Shown: positions 7,656-16,137 of the stretch, in pieces
How positions within the stretch are numbered: the first letter of the stretch is position 1
How the letters are laid out: each line of letters starts with the position of its first letter
DNA from: Blautia sp.
GTDB taxonomy: Bacteria; Bacillota; Clostridia; Lachnospirales; Lachnospiraceae
DNA length: 32,210 nt
Reading direction: 5' to 3'
NCBI GenBank assembly: GCA_023664455.1
Contig: JAMPFM010000034.1
Location: 1 to 32,210 of the forward strand
The notes under the pieces: generated by a model
Databases searched by the model: none
What the model saw: the letters and a program-made list of their open reading frames with translations, nothing else
What the model was told of the DNA's origin: nothing
Program-made: the position numbers and the translations under genes

Positions 7656-8756
7656 TCACCCCTGCTGCCTCTCATACTTCCCATACCCCCTGTAAATGCA
7701 CCCGGCTATCACGGCAACCGAAATCCCGACCGGCATAAGCCACACGTCATAAATTTTATCCACAATTTCATATAACACCATAAAGATTGGCGCCGCCGAC
7801 AATACCTTGAAAATTCCGTTGAATCCGTTGGTAAACAGCATCAGCAGAAAGGGGGCGCCCCAGCAGACTGCCGCCGCCGTTACCGCGTGGAAGCTGCCTT
7901 TACAATATGCGGAAAGGCATAGCGTCGCCGCACACAAAGAAAGGATTCCAAACAAACTCAGAACTAACACCATCATAACATAAACATACATGGGGATTAT
8001 CCTGTCCGGCATAGGCATCAAATAACTAACCACCATTCCATTATAACAATGTAACCCGTCAAATCCATAAACCGTACCGCATAGAAGCAATGTGATACTG
8101 AAAACGCAAACCCAGACGCCCGCCGCCACTGTAAAAGCCGCGCCTATCTTGGCAATGGTATCTTTCTTTTTGCCCTCTTTGGCAGTAAACAATAAGGGCA
8201 GCATTTTCTTCTGTCCCTCATCCGCGAAAACAGCAGAAATCGTAAACAATAACAATATTTCGCTAAGAATCATTCCCAGTGTAAAGATATCCAGAAAGAC
8301 GCTCCAGCCGCGATAATATTCCAGAATGATTTCTTTTCCGGTATATTCCTGCACCGCGCCCAACCCTGTATCTGCAATCGGATAGACACGGCTTCCTACT
8401 CGGTAATCATCGTAACTATACATATAGCCATCCGATAAATAATCCATTACAAACTGATTTAGAAAGTTAGCGTTCCTAAAATAATTCCATCCCTCTTCGC
8501 GTTTGTCTGGAAATCCGTACCTTGCTATGATTTGCTCTGCTTTCTCATCCGTCAGCGCACCTTTATATTCTTCTGTAATCTCTCTGTTCATCCGCACTGC
8601 CGGCAAGCCCTGGCGTCTCGTCCCATCAACCGTTGATTCCTCATCCATTACATGTATCCAGAATGCAGATAATAGGATACCCAGAATACATACCGCTCCT
8701 ATGATAAAAACCTTCCGATGACAAAGCTTGTATAATTCCATTTTATATAATCTCAT
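7656..8756 (-). CDS. ABC transporter permease-like membrane protein (second paralogue)
   Basis: This 366-residue membrane protein is encoded last in the sigma factor-ABC operon. It has one N-terminal membrane segment after MRLYKMELYKLCHRK, a large extracytoplasmic domain (about 35-155), then about five membrane segments, like ABC-2-type permeases. It is a clear paralogue of the gene just upstream: LYKLCHRK, the ITEE..G.LTDEK stretch, YPIADT, TGKEIILEY, MLPLLFT and KEGK are shared. The start is placed at 8756, where it aligns with the paralogue and follows a G-rich ribosome site. An earlier in-frame start at 8807 would overlap the upstream gene by about 40 bp. With the ATPase it should form an exporter, possibly for peptide or antibiotic resistance; the substrate is unknown. 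Confidence 0.8.
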   Translation of the reverse strand: MRLYKMELYKLCHRKVFIIGAVCILGILLSAFWIHVMDEESTVDGTRRQGLPAVRMNREITEEYKGALTDEKAEQIIARYGFPDKREEGWNYFRNANFLNQFVMDYLSDGYMYSYDDYRVGSRVYPIADTGLGAVQEYTGKEIILEYYRGWSVFLDIFTLGMILSEILLLFTISAVFADEGQKKMLPLLFTAKEGKKKDTIAKIGAAFTVAAGVWVCVFSITLLLCGTVYGFDGLHCYNGMVVSYLMPMPDRIIPMYVYVMMVLVLSLFGILSLCAATLCLSAYCKGSFHAVTAAAVCWGAPFLLMLFTNGFNGIFKVLSAAPIFMVLYEIVDKIYDVWLMPVGISVAVIAGCIYRGYGKYERQQG

Positions 8757-8766
8757 ATGATCCCCC

Positions 8767-9897
8767 CTACCCCGCCTGCTGCCTCCGATACCTGCCAAAC
8801 GCACCAATCAGAAGAAAAAGGATGCCCGCTGCCTCTATCCACATGTAGAAAGTCCAGCTACGGAAAATGTCATATAAGGAATTGTACATAACCAGATAAA
8901 GCGGCGTCGCATAAATCAGTACCCGGATAATCCACCCAAACAGGGAATGGATACCAGAGAAGATAAGCCAGGCAAAAATTGGCGCCCCGAAACAGATTGC
9001 GGAAGATATCACCGCATGGAATGTGCTGCGGGCGCGGGCGGATAAATAAACCGTCGTGGCACAGAGCAGCAAAATCCCCACCAGACTCCGAATCAATACA
9101 ATCGTGATAAACTCTTTTACGCTTAATGTGGTAGCCGACCACTCCACCGCCGTAATGTACCTACACTCCTTAGTAATTCCAATGAAGCAGTCTGCTCCGT
9201 CGAGACCATAAACCGCAGCGCAGGTAAGAAAACAAAATAAGACGACTCCCAGCCAGATACCTATGGATACGCCAAACGCCGCCGCCATTTTTGCAAAAAT
9301 GTCTTTCCTCTTGCCTTCTTTGGTGGTGAAGAGAAGGGGCAGCATCTTTATCTGCCCTTCCGTCGAAAAGACCGTTGAAACACAGATGAAAACCACGATG
9401 CACGCACATATCAGTCCTATCCCCAGCATATCTAAGAGCGCCGCCCATCCATCGTTATATTCCAGAATAATTTCTTTGCCGGTATGCTTTCGCACTTCCC
9501 CAAGCTCCGTATCCGCAATCGGATAAGCACGAGTGGCTATCTGATAATTATCCCAGTGATAAAAATAACTGTCCGATAAATACTCCGATACAAAAGTATT
9601 TAGAAAATTGCCGTCCCGAAAGTATCCATACCCTGCCACAACTTCCTGTGGAAATCCATATTTTTCCACGATTTTATCCACTTTCTCATCGGTTAAAACT
9701 CCTGCAAACTCTTCTGTAATCTGCCGATTTATCTTTATCGCCTGATATCCGCTATAATCGACGCCATCCACCCTCACCCTTTCCCCCGTAATATTCAGCC
9801 ACGCAGAAAACCCCAATATCAAAATTAAACTCAATACCCCTATCACAAAAATTTTCCGGTGACAGAGCTTGTATAACTCTAGCCGGTATAGTCTCAT
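8767..9897 (-). CDS. ABC transporter permease-like membrane protein (first paralogue)
   Basis: This 376-residue protein has the same layout as its neighbour: an N-terminal membrane helix after MRLYRLELYKLCHRK, an extracytoplasmic domain to about residue 165, then a cluster of membrane helices. The ATG at 9895-9897 aligns with the paralogue and has AGGGGAT upstream. The alternative start at 9930 is a TTG and is less likely. Its stop lies 10 bp before the next permease. Two different but related permeases with a single ATPase suggest a heterodimeric transporter. The conserved outer domain may sense or bind the substrate. Family assignment rests on topology and neighbours rather than on a catalytic motif. 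Confidence 0.82.
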   Translation of the reverse strand: MRLYRLELYKLCHRKIFVIGVLSLILILGFSAWLNITGERVRVDGVDYSGYQAIKINRQITEEFAGVLTDEKVDKIVEKYGFPQEVVAGYGYFRDGNFLNTFVSEYLSDSYFYHWDNYQIATRAYPIADTELGEVRKHTGKEIILEYNDGWAALLDMLGIGLICACIVVFICVSTVFSTEGQIKMLPLLFTTKEGKRKDIFAKMAAAFGVSIGIWLGVVLFCFLTCAAVYGLDGADCFIGITKECRYITAVEWSATTLSVKEFITIVLIRSLVGILLLCATTVYLSARARSTFHAVISSAICFGAPIFAWLIFSGIHSLFGWIIRVLIYATPLYLVMYNSLYDIFRSWTFYMWIEAAGILFLLIGAFGRYRRQQAG

Positions 9898-10007
9898 GTT
9901 CTTATCCCCTATCTTTATATCCTTATACAATCTTCATTTCTTATCATCTTTGCGCTTATTTTCAAGTTAACGCTGCCGATTTTGATTTTTTTCCAATTTC
10001 GGTATCC

Positions 10008-10880
10008 TTAACTCCGCTCATTCTGCACATAATACAAGTAAATATCCTCAAGCGACGCCTCCAGCTTTTGGGCGTCCTGCGTCGGTTTTTCTGTCGATAC
10101 GATGCGCAGCTCCACCTGCTCGCCGTGATTTTTTAGATTGCTGATGACGTATTTTTTATTCAGCCGCTCTGCCTCTTTCTCGGAAACGAGACATTTCCAG
10201 ATACAGTCTTTGACCCCTTCTGCTAACTGCTTTTCCGTCCCTTCCTGTATGATTCTGCCATTCTTCATAATCAGGATTCTATCGGCGATATATTCCACAT
10301 CGGATACGATATGCGTCGATAGAATAATGATGCGGTCTTTCCCAAGGGAGCTGATGATATTGCGGAAGCGGACTCTCTCTTTCGGATCCAGCCCGGAAGT
10401 CGGCTCGTCCAGAATCAGGATTTCCGGGTTATTCAAAAGCGCCTGCGCGATGCCGATTCGTCTGAGCATACCGCCGGAAAAAGTTTTTAACTTTTTATCT
10501 TTTACAGACGCTAAATCCACCACTTCCAGCAATTCTTCGATTCTCGTCCTGGCATAGTCTTCGGGAAGGGCTTTTAGTGCCGCCATATAATATAGAAAAC
10601 GATAGGCGCTGAAATCTTCATAGTATCCGAAATCCTGCGGCAGATATCCCAAAAGACTTCGATACTCACCACCCATCTTCCTAATCAGCATACCATCGCA
10701 CAAGATATTCCCCTGGGTCGGCTCCAGAATGCCGCAAATCATTCTCATAAGAGTCGTTTTGCCCGCGCCGTTTTCACCCATTAAGCCGTAGATGCCGTTG
10801 GTCAGTTTCAGATTCGTCTTTTGCACCGCCATTTTCTCTTTGTAACTTTTTACCACGTCTATCAATTCTAATTCATGCAT
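10008..10880 (-). CDS. ABC transporter ATP-binding protein
   Basis: The 290-residue cytoplasmic ATPase has Walker A GENGAGKT (35-42), a Q-loop near YLPQDFGYYED, the signature FSGGMLRR (134-141), Walker B ILILDEPTSGLD (154-165) and the H-loop in ILSTH. It is of the type that drives ABC-2-like exporters (bacitracin/lantibiotic resistance or unknown peptides). Its start overlaps the stop of the preceding membrane-protein gene by 13 bp (ATGATATGCATGAATTAG context), showing tight translational coupling. It is followed after about 110 bp by the two permeases. The substrate is unknown. Confidence 0.95.
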   Translation of the reverse strand: MHELELIDVVKSYKEKMAVQKTNLKLTNGIYGLMGENGAGKTTLMRMICGILEPTQGNILCDGMLIRKMGGEYRSLLGYLPQDFGYYEDFSAYRFLYYMAALKALPEDYARTRIEELLEVVDLASVKDKKLKTFSGGMLRRIGIAQALLNNPEILILDEPTSGLDPKERVRFRNIISSLGKDRIIILSTHIVSDVEYIADRILIMKNGRIIQEGTEKQLAEGVKDCIWKCLVSEKEAERLNKKYVISNLKNHGEQVELRIVSTEKPTQDAQKLEASLEDIYLYYVQNERS

Positions 10881-11644
10881 ATCATTTCCCCCTTTTCAAT
10901 TCCCCGGAACAACGCTTTTAGCTGTAATCCGAATAACACGACGCCGGCCGCAAACGCAATCCCCCATAGGGCAAGCGACGTGATTTGATATAGCGCCGGT
11001 ATCTGCGCCAGTATCATTTGCAAAATCATAAGAAACATGCCCGCCATAATCAGGACATAGACGTTTCGCCGTCCCAGCTCCCAGAGCAGAATCCTCAGAC
11101 AGCAGCACTGCGCGGCGATAAACGGCACAAGAATATAAAGCCCGATTTGCAGCAGATTGATTTTCCATTGTAATCCGATAAAAAAGATTCCGCAGGATAA
11201 AACCACGAGATTAATAATGCCCGATAATGCAAACTGAAACGCCACAATCTGTTTCACATTGAAATAGCAGCTCTCACCCAGCTCCGCAATCCCCGAACCG
11301 AAAATGCGGCCAACCCCCATAATAGACACCACTGCAAGAACAATGGATAGTATCATGGAAAACAGGATAACGTCTTCTTTTTCCACCTTATAAAACTGCA
11401 TAATACCCGCAAAAAGCAGCAGGACGATACATAAAAGCAAATGAACGGCAAATGTGGATTTATCCATATAGCGCATCTGGCTTATCAGGATTTGTTTCCT
11501 GTCACGCAGCACGCCGATTTTCTTTTCGTCTATTTTAATCTGCAATAACGATAATGTATCTTCTTTTTTCTGATTGTCAATGCCCACTGTCTGACAGGAC
11601 ATCAGAAACCTATCCCGTATATATCTCTCTTCCTTTTTCACCAT
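10868..11644 (-). CDS. Membrane protein encoded between the ECF sigma factor and the ABC ATPase
   Basis: This protein of about 258 residues has a charged cytoplasmic N-terminal part (about 1-70) followed by about six membrane helices. Its place directly after the sigma gene is where an anti-sigma factor normally stands. However, it lacks the HxxxCxxC zinc motif of ZAS-type anti-sigma factors, so that role is only inferred from position and from the soluble N-terminal part. It could instead be a further transporter subunit. The start at 11644 is preceded by AGGAGG, though very close. A GTG one codon later would have better spacing, and an ATG at 11683 also has a weak site. The end overlaps the ATPase gene by 13 bp. 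Confidence 0.72.
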   Translation of the reverse strand: MVKKEERYIRDRFLMSCQTVGIDNQKKEDTLSLLQIKIDEKKIGVLRDRKQILISQMRYMDKSTFAVHLLLCIVLLLFAGIMQFYKVEKEDVILFSMILSIVLAVVSIMGVGRIFGSGIAELGESCYFNVKQIVAFQFALSGIINLVVLSCGIFFIGLQWKINLLQIGLYILVPFIAAQCCCLRILLWELGRRNVYVLIMAGMFLMILQMILAQIPALYQITSLALWGIAFAAGVVLFGLQLKALFRGIEKGEMICMN

Positions 11645-11739
11645 GCCCCTCCTATATGATAAAAAACTAATACTACGCTGCATGATAACTCTTTCTGACT
11701 ACTGTTAACTACTGCTGCCTTTTCTGCCAGCCCGCTCCG

Positions 11740-12243
11740 CTAAAGCAGCCGCCTCAATTTCTCTATCCCCAGCCGATACCGGGACTTTGCCGTAGAAAGA
11801 TTGCAACCCAGCATCTTCGCGATTTCCCGGAAGGAAAGCTCCTCGTAAATCCGTAAAATAACGACTTCCCTTTGCTCTGGCGCAATTTCCATAAGCGCTT
11901 CCTGCAGCAGCATCTTCTCTTCCGCCAGCTTCAGCCCTCTATCTTCCTCTCCCGTCTCTGCAATTTCTTCCATCGAAAGGACGTCCTTTTTATGCCGGAA
12001 AAAGTCATAACATAGATTGCGCGCAATAATCAGCAGATATCCTTTCAGATTCCTATACTGATAAGAATCCGCATATCTGATAAACTTCAGGAATACCTCT
12101 TGCGCAATATCGTAAGAATCCGTTTCCTGCCCCGTCAGAAAGAAGCAAAAACGATAGATTTCATCATAATACTTCTGCACAATCATTGTTAAGGCTTCTT
12201 TACTGCCATTATGAACTTTTCGGATGAGCTCTCTGTCTGTCAC
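11740..12243 (-). CDS. ECF-type RNA polymerase sigma factor
   Basis: This sigma-70-family factor of about 167 residues has only regions 2 and 4, as in ECF factors. Region 2 includes YYDEIYRFCFFLTG, DIAQEVFLKFI and LLIIARNLCYDFFR. Region 4 includes LPE-like IAPEQREVVILRIYEELSFREIA and LSTAKSRYRLGIEKL, a helix-turn-helix. A GTG start at 12243 with AGAGG about 8 bases upstream is preferred over the TTG 18 bases earlier. It heads the leftward operon with the membrane protein, ATPase and two permeases, so it probably switches the transporter on under envelope or peptide stress and controls itself. No textbook ECF promoter could be identified in front of it. Confidence 0.92.
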   Translation of the reverse strand: MTDRELIRKVHNGSKEALTMIVQKYYDEIYRFCFFLTGQETDSYDIAQEVFLKFIRYADSYQYRNLKGYLLIIARNLCYDFFRHKKDVLSMEEIAETGEEDRGLKLAEEKMLLQEALMEIAPEQREVVILRIYEELSFREIAKMLGCNLSTAKSRYRLGIEKLRRLL

Positions 12244-12311
12244 TTGATTTTCCTCTTGCAAGCCGTATCGGACGCTATTGTTTCCTCTCTATCATAAATA
12301 ACGTTAAAAAA

Positions 12312-12357
12312 GCAGGAAAAGTTCAAAGAAAAATTTTTCTTTTATAACTTTTCCTGC
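12312..12357 (-). terminator. Rho-independent terminator after the S-component gene
   Basis: Reading leftward, GCAGGAAAAGTT pairs perfectly with AACTTTTCCTGC over 12 bp, an inner AAAGAAAAA/TTTTTCTTT stem extends it, and TTTTTT follows directly. The hairpin overlaps the last codons of the S-component gene. It separates that unit from the sigma-factor operon downstream. Confidence 0.9.
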
Positions 12358-12860
12358 CTATTTTCCGCAAGCTTTAATACAGAAATAATCGGTACGATTA
12401 AAATACCACAACAAAAATTACTAATCCCGTGAATAAAATCCCACGGCAGCCCCGCCACAATCCAGGCAATCATTCCCTGGAAACTGAGACCATAGAGCAG
12501 CGCCTGTGCCGGCGCGTACAATGTCCCGAATAAAAAGCCATGTACAGCGCACACGCCCATATAGATAAGCGGCTGCCATTTCTTAGGAATCTTCCTCGGC
12601 AGCAGCATGACCATCCCCCAGAGAACAGTCCATAGATACAGATAGGGAATCCACCATGTTGCAAATCCGTAAAAAATACCGTTTAACAACACATAGATGT
12701 AAATGGGATACAACGCCTTTTTCCGGTAAACAACCGTATAAGCAACGGTGAATACGCCTAGTAAGTGGATGTTCGGCGCAAATTCCATTACAATCTTAGA
12801 GGCGTACATAATAGCTCCAAGCATTGAAAATACAACAATTTCCCTAATTGTAAGTTTCAT
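12342..12860 (-). CDS. ECF transporter S component-like membrane protein
   Basis: The 172-residue protein has about six membrane helices. Its beginning, MKLTIREIVVFSMLGAIMYASK, fits substrate-binding S components of energy-coupling-factor vitamin transporters, which borrow a shared ATPase-T module encoded elsewhere (group II). The WDFIHGISNFCCG segment near the C-terminus and the hydrophobic, Trp/Tyr-rich middle fit this family. It lies 34 bp after a DUF4430 lipoprotein gene in the same direction, and AAGGGGTG precedes its ATG. DUF4430 is related to the C-terminal domain of transcobalamin, which makes a cobalamin-like cargo possible. That is an inference from the neighbour. No ECF ATPase or T gene is in the window. 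Confidence 0.75.
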   Translation of the reverse strand: MKLTIREIVVFSMLGAIMYASKIVMEFAPNIHLLGVFTVAYTVVYRKKALYPIYIYVLLNGIFYGFATWWIPYLYLWTVLWGMVMLLPRKIPKKWQPLIYMGVCAVHGFLFGTLYAPAQALLYGLSFQGMIAWIVAGLPWDFIHGISNFCCGILIVPIISVLKLAENRQEKL

Positions 12861-12894
12861 GGCTTACACCCCTTGTCCGCCCTGTGCACAATGC

Positions 12895-13368
12895 CTATTC
12901 CACCTTAAAGGAATAAGACGCCCCTTCCGTAATGGAAGCGCTATCAACGCCTGTCTGCGCATACTCGCCGTCAATATAAAACGCCCAATATACCCCGTCC
13001 GCATCATAATCCGCGGTAATTCCATTCACGGTCTTTACATAAAGTCCGTATTCACTCTCGTCCCCCGCGATTAATCCCAGCGCCAACAACGCTTCGCCTA
13101 CCGTCTCTTTATCTGTATGGATTTCAAACTTTGTCTCCGTGCCTTCCTTATCTACTACCGTAAAGAAAAACACTGTACTGCCTTCGCCTAACTGTTGATA
13201 CTCGCCCTGTGGATCACCTTCCGCCACGACTCCTGCTTCCTGTCCATCCCTAGCAGACGCCCCACTTTCCCTACTGCCATTGCAACCCGTAACAGCCAGC
13301 GCCATAACCACAAGAAGTCCCATACAAAAAATAAAAGACCATAATTTACTATCATATTTCTTTCTCAT
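12895..13368 (-). CDS. DUF4430-domain lipoprotein
   Basis: The 157-residue protein has a lipoprotein signal peptide: a basic start MRKKYDSK, a hydrophobic helix, and a lipobox ending VTGC with the acylated Cys near residue 29. A linker (about 30-60) follows, then a DUF4430 domain (about 65-157) with VGEALLALGLI, VKTVNGITADYDADGVYWAFYIDGEYAQTG-like strands and the final YSFKVE. DUF4430 resembles the transcobalamin/intrinsic-factor C-terminal domain. It should be anchored on the outer face of the cell membrane next to the S component encoded 34 bp downstream, perhaps delivering substrate to it. The ligand is unknown. AAAGGGAAAAGG precedes the ATG. Confidence 0.88.
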   Translation of the reverse strand: MRKKYDSKLWSFIFCMGLLVVMALAVTGCNGSRESGASARDGQEAGVVAEGDPQGEYQQLGEGSTVFFFTVVDKEGTETKFEIHTDKETVGEALLALGLIAGDESEYGLYVKTVNGITADYDADGVYWAFYIDGEYAQTGVDSASITEGASYSFKVE

Positions 13369-13529
13369 ATCAATAACCTTTTCCCTTTCTCATAGCCAAA
13401 GTATCCGCGCCATTTTCCGCGCTTTCCATTCTTATTTTCCATTTTTATTTTAGTCCATTCATTATCATAGTCCCTTCCACTTATTCAGTCAATCCCATTC
13501 TTCATAACACACGGAAAGGCGCGCAAAAG

Positions 13530-13559
13530 AAAAGGACTGCCCCCCTACGCAATCCTTTT
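13530..13559 (-). terminator. Terminator after the chemotaxis-type transducer gene
   Basis: Reading leftward, AAAAGGATTGC pairs with GCAGTCCTTTT (one mismatch) around a G-rich loop and is followed by CTTTTG. It lies about 65 bp after the stop of the transducer gene. The hairpin could also work rightward, but no gene needs it there. The rest of 13369-13624 holds only the ribosome site of the lipoprotein gene and AT-rich spacer. Confidence 0.7.
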
Positions 13560-13624
13560 CCCTCTATATTCTTCTTAACCTTCACCTCATCGCAAATACA
13601 CCATGATACTCATGTACCCCATCT

Positions 13625-15085
13625 CTACGTCGTCTGCTTCAAATCCTGCGCCAGCGCGTAAATGCTCTCTAGAATCTTCTTGGTATTCGTCATATCCTCC
13701 GTCGTCTTTGCAAACGCACTCATACTTTCAGTAGAGGAAGCCGCCACTTCTTCGCTCGTTGCAGACAACTGTGAAATATTGTCGGTAATCGTGCTGGTAG
13801 AATGTAAAATATCTTCGATAATCCGCTCTACATTTTCGATGTTCTCCGCCAACTCTGCCACTTCTTCATTTACTTTCTCAAATTTCTCTTTTGTATTCTC
13901 AATCAGTTCATTCTGTCTGGTTACGGAAGCCGCCGAATTTTCAATACTTTCATTCGCCCGTTTCGTATCTTCATTCAGCTCGCCTATAATATGCGTGATG
14001 TTGTTGGAAGCTTCCTTGGTCTGCTCTGACAACTGTCTGATTTCTTCTGCAACAACCGCAAAACCTTTTCCTGCTTCCCCGGCGCGCGCCGCCTCGATAG
14101 ATGCGTTCAATGCAAGCAGGTTGGTCTGGTTGGATATACTCAGAATCGCTCCCACGAAACTCTGTACTTCCCCTACTTTCGCGGTGAGGCTTTCGATTAC
14201 TTTCACCGTAATATCGCTTGCCGCTTCCACGTTCTGTGCCTGTTCTTTCAGCTCTTTTACGACGCTAGAACCCTCGTCCACCATGACATTCGTACTATGG
14301 GAAACTTCCAACATTTTCTTGGTTCCCTCTTCCGCCCTATCCATACTATCCTGGATATCAGCGCACATCGCCGCCTGGTTCTGAATCGCTTCCGCCGTAC
14401 TTTCCGTACTGTCCACAATATTTCCCATAGCGAAATTGCTGGTATCGATGCTGCTTTTCAGATTCTCAAGCATTTCCATCGCGCTTTCAAAGTGCTCCGC
14501 AATGTTTTCCGCTACAAGCGTCATCTTCTTATTGTTTTCTTCCTGTTTCTCCGCAGCCTCACGGACACTGTCTACACTTTCTTTGTTAAAATGAATCAAC
14601 AACATAACAGCGCGGATGGATGCAAACGCCGCAAGACACAGCGTAACAACTGCAATAACCAAATCCATCATGGCGGCGTCATTCTTGGCGCCTACTGCCA
14701 TAACGAGCCTGATTGCAGTTACGGCAATCGTAAAAATATTCCCACAGACGATAAGTCTCAAATTCAGAAATGCCATCGCCGTAAATAAAACCGGCAGCGC
14801 ATAAGTCCATGTACCTGTCGTCGTACCAATCAGACTGACAATTCCGTATACGCAGGTAGCGCTTCCTAACATAATAATTCCACATATCTTTTTCGTTCTC
14901 GCCGTAACGAAAGCAGCGATACTCACAATAATCCCAATTACAGCCGCCACAAGCTGCGTCCACGTCCGCCAGGTAGCTCCCGCAGAATTAGCCCATAATA
15001 ACATGGATACGGCAATGTACCCAAGAATAATCAACAACACGGGAAATACCGTACTGTTCGCTCTCTTATACTGTCTCTCAGTCAT
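13625..15085 (-). CDS. Methyl-accepting chemotaxis-type transducer with multi-helix membrane domain
   Basis: The 486-residue protein has five to six membrane helices in its first 170 residues and no periplasmic sensor domain. A long coiled-coil signalling domain follows. The hairpin tip is a full MCP signature: [18 protein letters not shown] with [22 protein letters not shown]. It should control a CheA-type kinase through CheW, with the membrane helices as sensor, for example of membrane state or a lipophilic ligand. There is no HAMP domain and no C-terminal CheR-binding pentapeptide. No chemotaxis or flagellar genes are nearby, so it acts with partners encoded elsewhere. The start has TAGGAGG upstream and a consensus-like promoter about 60 bp before it. 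Confidence 0.92.
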   Translation of the reverse strand: MTERQYKRANSTVFPVLLIILGYIAVSMLLWANSAGATWRTWTQLVAAVIGIIVSIAAFVTARTKKICGIIMLGSATCVYGIVSLIGTTTGTWTYALPVLFTAMAFLNLRLIVCGNIFTIAVTAIRLVMAVGAKNDAAMMDLVIAVVTLCLAAFASIRAVMLLIHFNKESVDSVREAAEKQEENNKKMTLVAENIAEHFESAMEMLENLKSSIDTSNFAMGNIVDSTESTAEAIQNQAAMCADIQDSMDRAEEGTKKMLEVSHSTNVMVDEGSSVVKELKEQAQNVEAASDITVKVIESLTAKVGEVQSFVGAILSISNQTNLLALNASIEAARAGEAGKGFAVVAEEIRQLSEQTKEASNNITHIIGELNEDTKRANESIENSAASVTRQNELIENTKEKFEKVNEEVAELAENIENVERIIEDILHSTSTITDNISQLSATSEEVAASSTESMSAFAKTTEDMTNTKKILESIYALAQDLKQTT

Positions 15086-15118
15086 ACTTATGCCTCCTAG
15101 CTCTTATAGTAATATTGT

Positions 15119-15174
15119 ACAATCTCTGATTGTCCGTTCATTTTTATTATAAACCCTAACGGTTAATTGTTCAA
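15119..15174 (-). promoter_or_regulatory. Promoter and operator-like palindrome of the transducer gene
   Basis: Leftward, TTGAAC (15169-15174) and TATAAT (15146-15151) are spaced by 17 bp. A palindrome ACAATC-TCT-GATTGT (15119-15133) lies just downstream of the expected start site and could be a repressor site or a leader hairpin. The remainder of the 15086-15440 gap, between the two divergent promoters, is AT-rich and shows no gene. Confidence 0.65.
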
Positions 15175-15327
15175 ACTTTTTATGAAAATCTTCTAATTTT
15201 TTTTCACAGGCAACAATTTTTGCTGTAATTATGGTTAAATTTTCTATTTTTCGCCCCCTTTTCTTGGTTATTTTTTATGCTATTATTGTATCTTGGTAAA
15301 AATTTATTGATTTTCGATAAATATTTA

Positions 15328-15356
15328 TTGACATTCATGTTTTCACGTGCTATATT
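15328..15356 (+). promoter_or_regulatory. Consensus promoter of the DUF2975 operon
   Basis: TTGACA (15328-15333), a 17-bp spacer and TATATT (15351-15356) make a near-perfect sigma-A promoter. The leader to the first ATG (15441) is about 78 nt and carries an inverted repeat GCAAACG (15366-15372)/CGTTTGC (15403-15409), possibly a hairpin or an operator for the operon's own XRE regulator. Confidence 0.75.
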
Positions 15357-15440
15357 ATGGAAAAGGCAAACGATACCTTGCAATTTACAGACATAGGAAT
15401 ACCGTTTGCACACATTGATGGAAAAGGAGAACTTTACCAT

Positions 15441-15887
15441 ATGAAAGATAAACTCACCTTATTTACGAAATACCTGCTGGACTTCATGTTCTATTCCGGT
15501 ATTCTCGTCACGCTTACGCTGCCTTTCAGCATCAGGATTTACGGAAAGTACAATTCCTACTTCCGGGGAAATTATTACTCTCTGCTCGTCGTTTTTTTCC
15601 TTGCGGGCATCTTCGCAGTCCTGATTATCCGCGAGCTGCGTAAAATGTTTCTCTCGGTTTTAAAGGACGACTGCTTTATCCGGGAAAATGTGAAAAGTCT
15701 TGAGAAGATGAGCGTTTACAGCTTTTTCATTGCAGTTATCATGGCGTGCCGGCTTTTTATTTATATCACGCCCGCCGTATTGATTCTGATTCTGGTTTTC
15801 GTCATCGCGGGACTGTTCAGCAAAGTCCTTTCCCAGGTATTTGACAAAGCCGTCACTTACAAGCTGGAAAACGACTTGACCATATAA
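15441..15887 (+). CDS. DUF2975 membrane protein
   Basis: This 148-residue protein has four membrane helices and charged loops (RELRKMFLSVLKDDCFIRENVKSLEKM in the middle). That is the pattern of the DUF2975 family, which is almost always encoded next to a small XRE-type regulator, as here. Translation most likely starts at 15441: AAGGAGA lies upstream, and the longer frame from 15357 would begin on top of the -10 region. The biochemical role of DUF2975 proteins is not known. They probably act as membrane partners of the regulator. It is the first gene of the rightward operon and ends 16 bp before the regulator. Confidence 0.85.
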   Translation: MKDKLTLFTKYLLDFMFYSGILVTLTLPFSIRIYGKYNSYFRGNYYSLLVVFFLAGIFAVLIIRELRKMFLSVLKDDCFIRENVKSLEKMSVYSFFIAVIMACRLFIYITPAVLILILVFVIAGLFSKVLSQVFDKAVTYKLENDLTI

Positions 15888-15903
15888 CAGGGGGTAAACC
15901 AAA

Positions 15904-16137
15904 ATGGCAATTATGATAAATCTGGACGTTATGATGGCTATGCGTAAAAAAAGCCTGACCGAGCTGGCAGGCGAAGTAGACATTACCCTCGCCAATCTAT
16001 CCATTCTAAAAAATAATAAAGCAAAGGCTATCCGCTTTTCCACACTGGAAGCCATCTGCCGCGCGCTGGACTGCCAGCCCGGCGACATCATCCAATATAT
16101 AGAAGATTCACCGAAAGGAGAAAAAGACCATGACTAA
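15904..16137 (+). CDS. XRE-family helix-turn-helix regulator (DUF2975-associated)
   Basis: The 77-residue protein is a single Cro/C1-type helix-turn-helix domain: MRKKSLTELAGEVDITLANLSILKNNKAKAIRFSTLEAICRALDCQPGDIIQY-like in layout, with the recognition helix around TLANLSILKNNKA. Small regulators ending in CQPGDI(I/L)xY are typical companions of DUF2975 proteins. It should bind DNA as a dimer and most simply controls its own operon. A GGGGGT site precedes the ATG by 8 bases. Its end overlaps the next gene by 8 bp, so all three genes are co-translated. The signal it answers to is unknown. Confidence 0.92.
   Translation: MAIMINLDVMMAMRKKSLTELAGEVDITLANLSILKNNKAKAIRFSTLEAICRALDCQPGDIIQYIEDSPKGEKDHD

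Noticed and set aside
12262-12311. Self-regulated ECF promoter (GGAAAC ... CGTC) before the sigma gene
   Set aside because: GGAAAC and CGTC are both present but only 5 bp apart, where about 16 bp is needed, so it was not annotated.
13369-13624. Cobalamin riboswitch before the DUF4430/S-component genes
   Set aside because: Looked for because of the transcobalamin-like domain. No conserved cobalamin-riboswitch box or large fold is visible, and the only structure is the transducer terminator.
14297-14788. Long rightward frames opposite the transducer gene
   Set aside because: They are antisense shadows of a clear MCP-family coding sequence, with no ribosome sites and unnatural composition.
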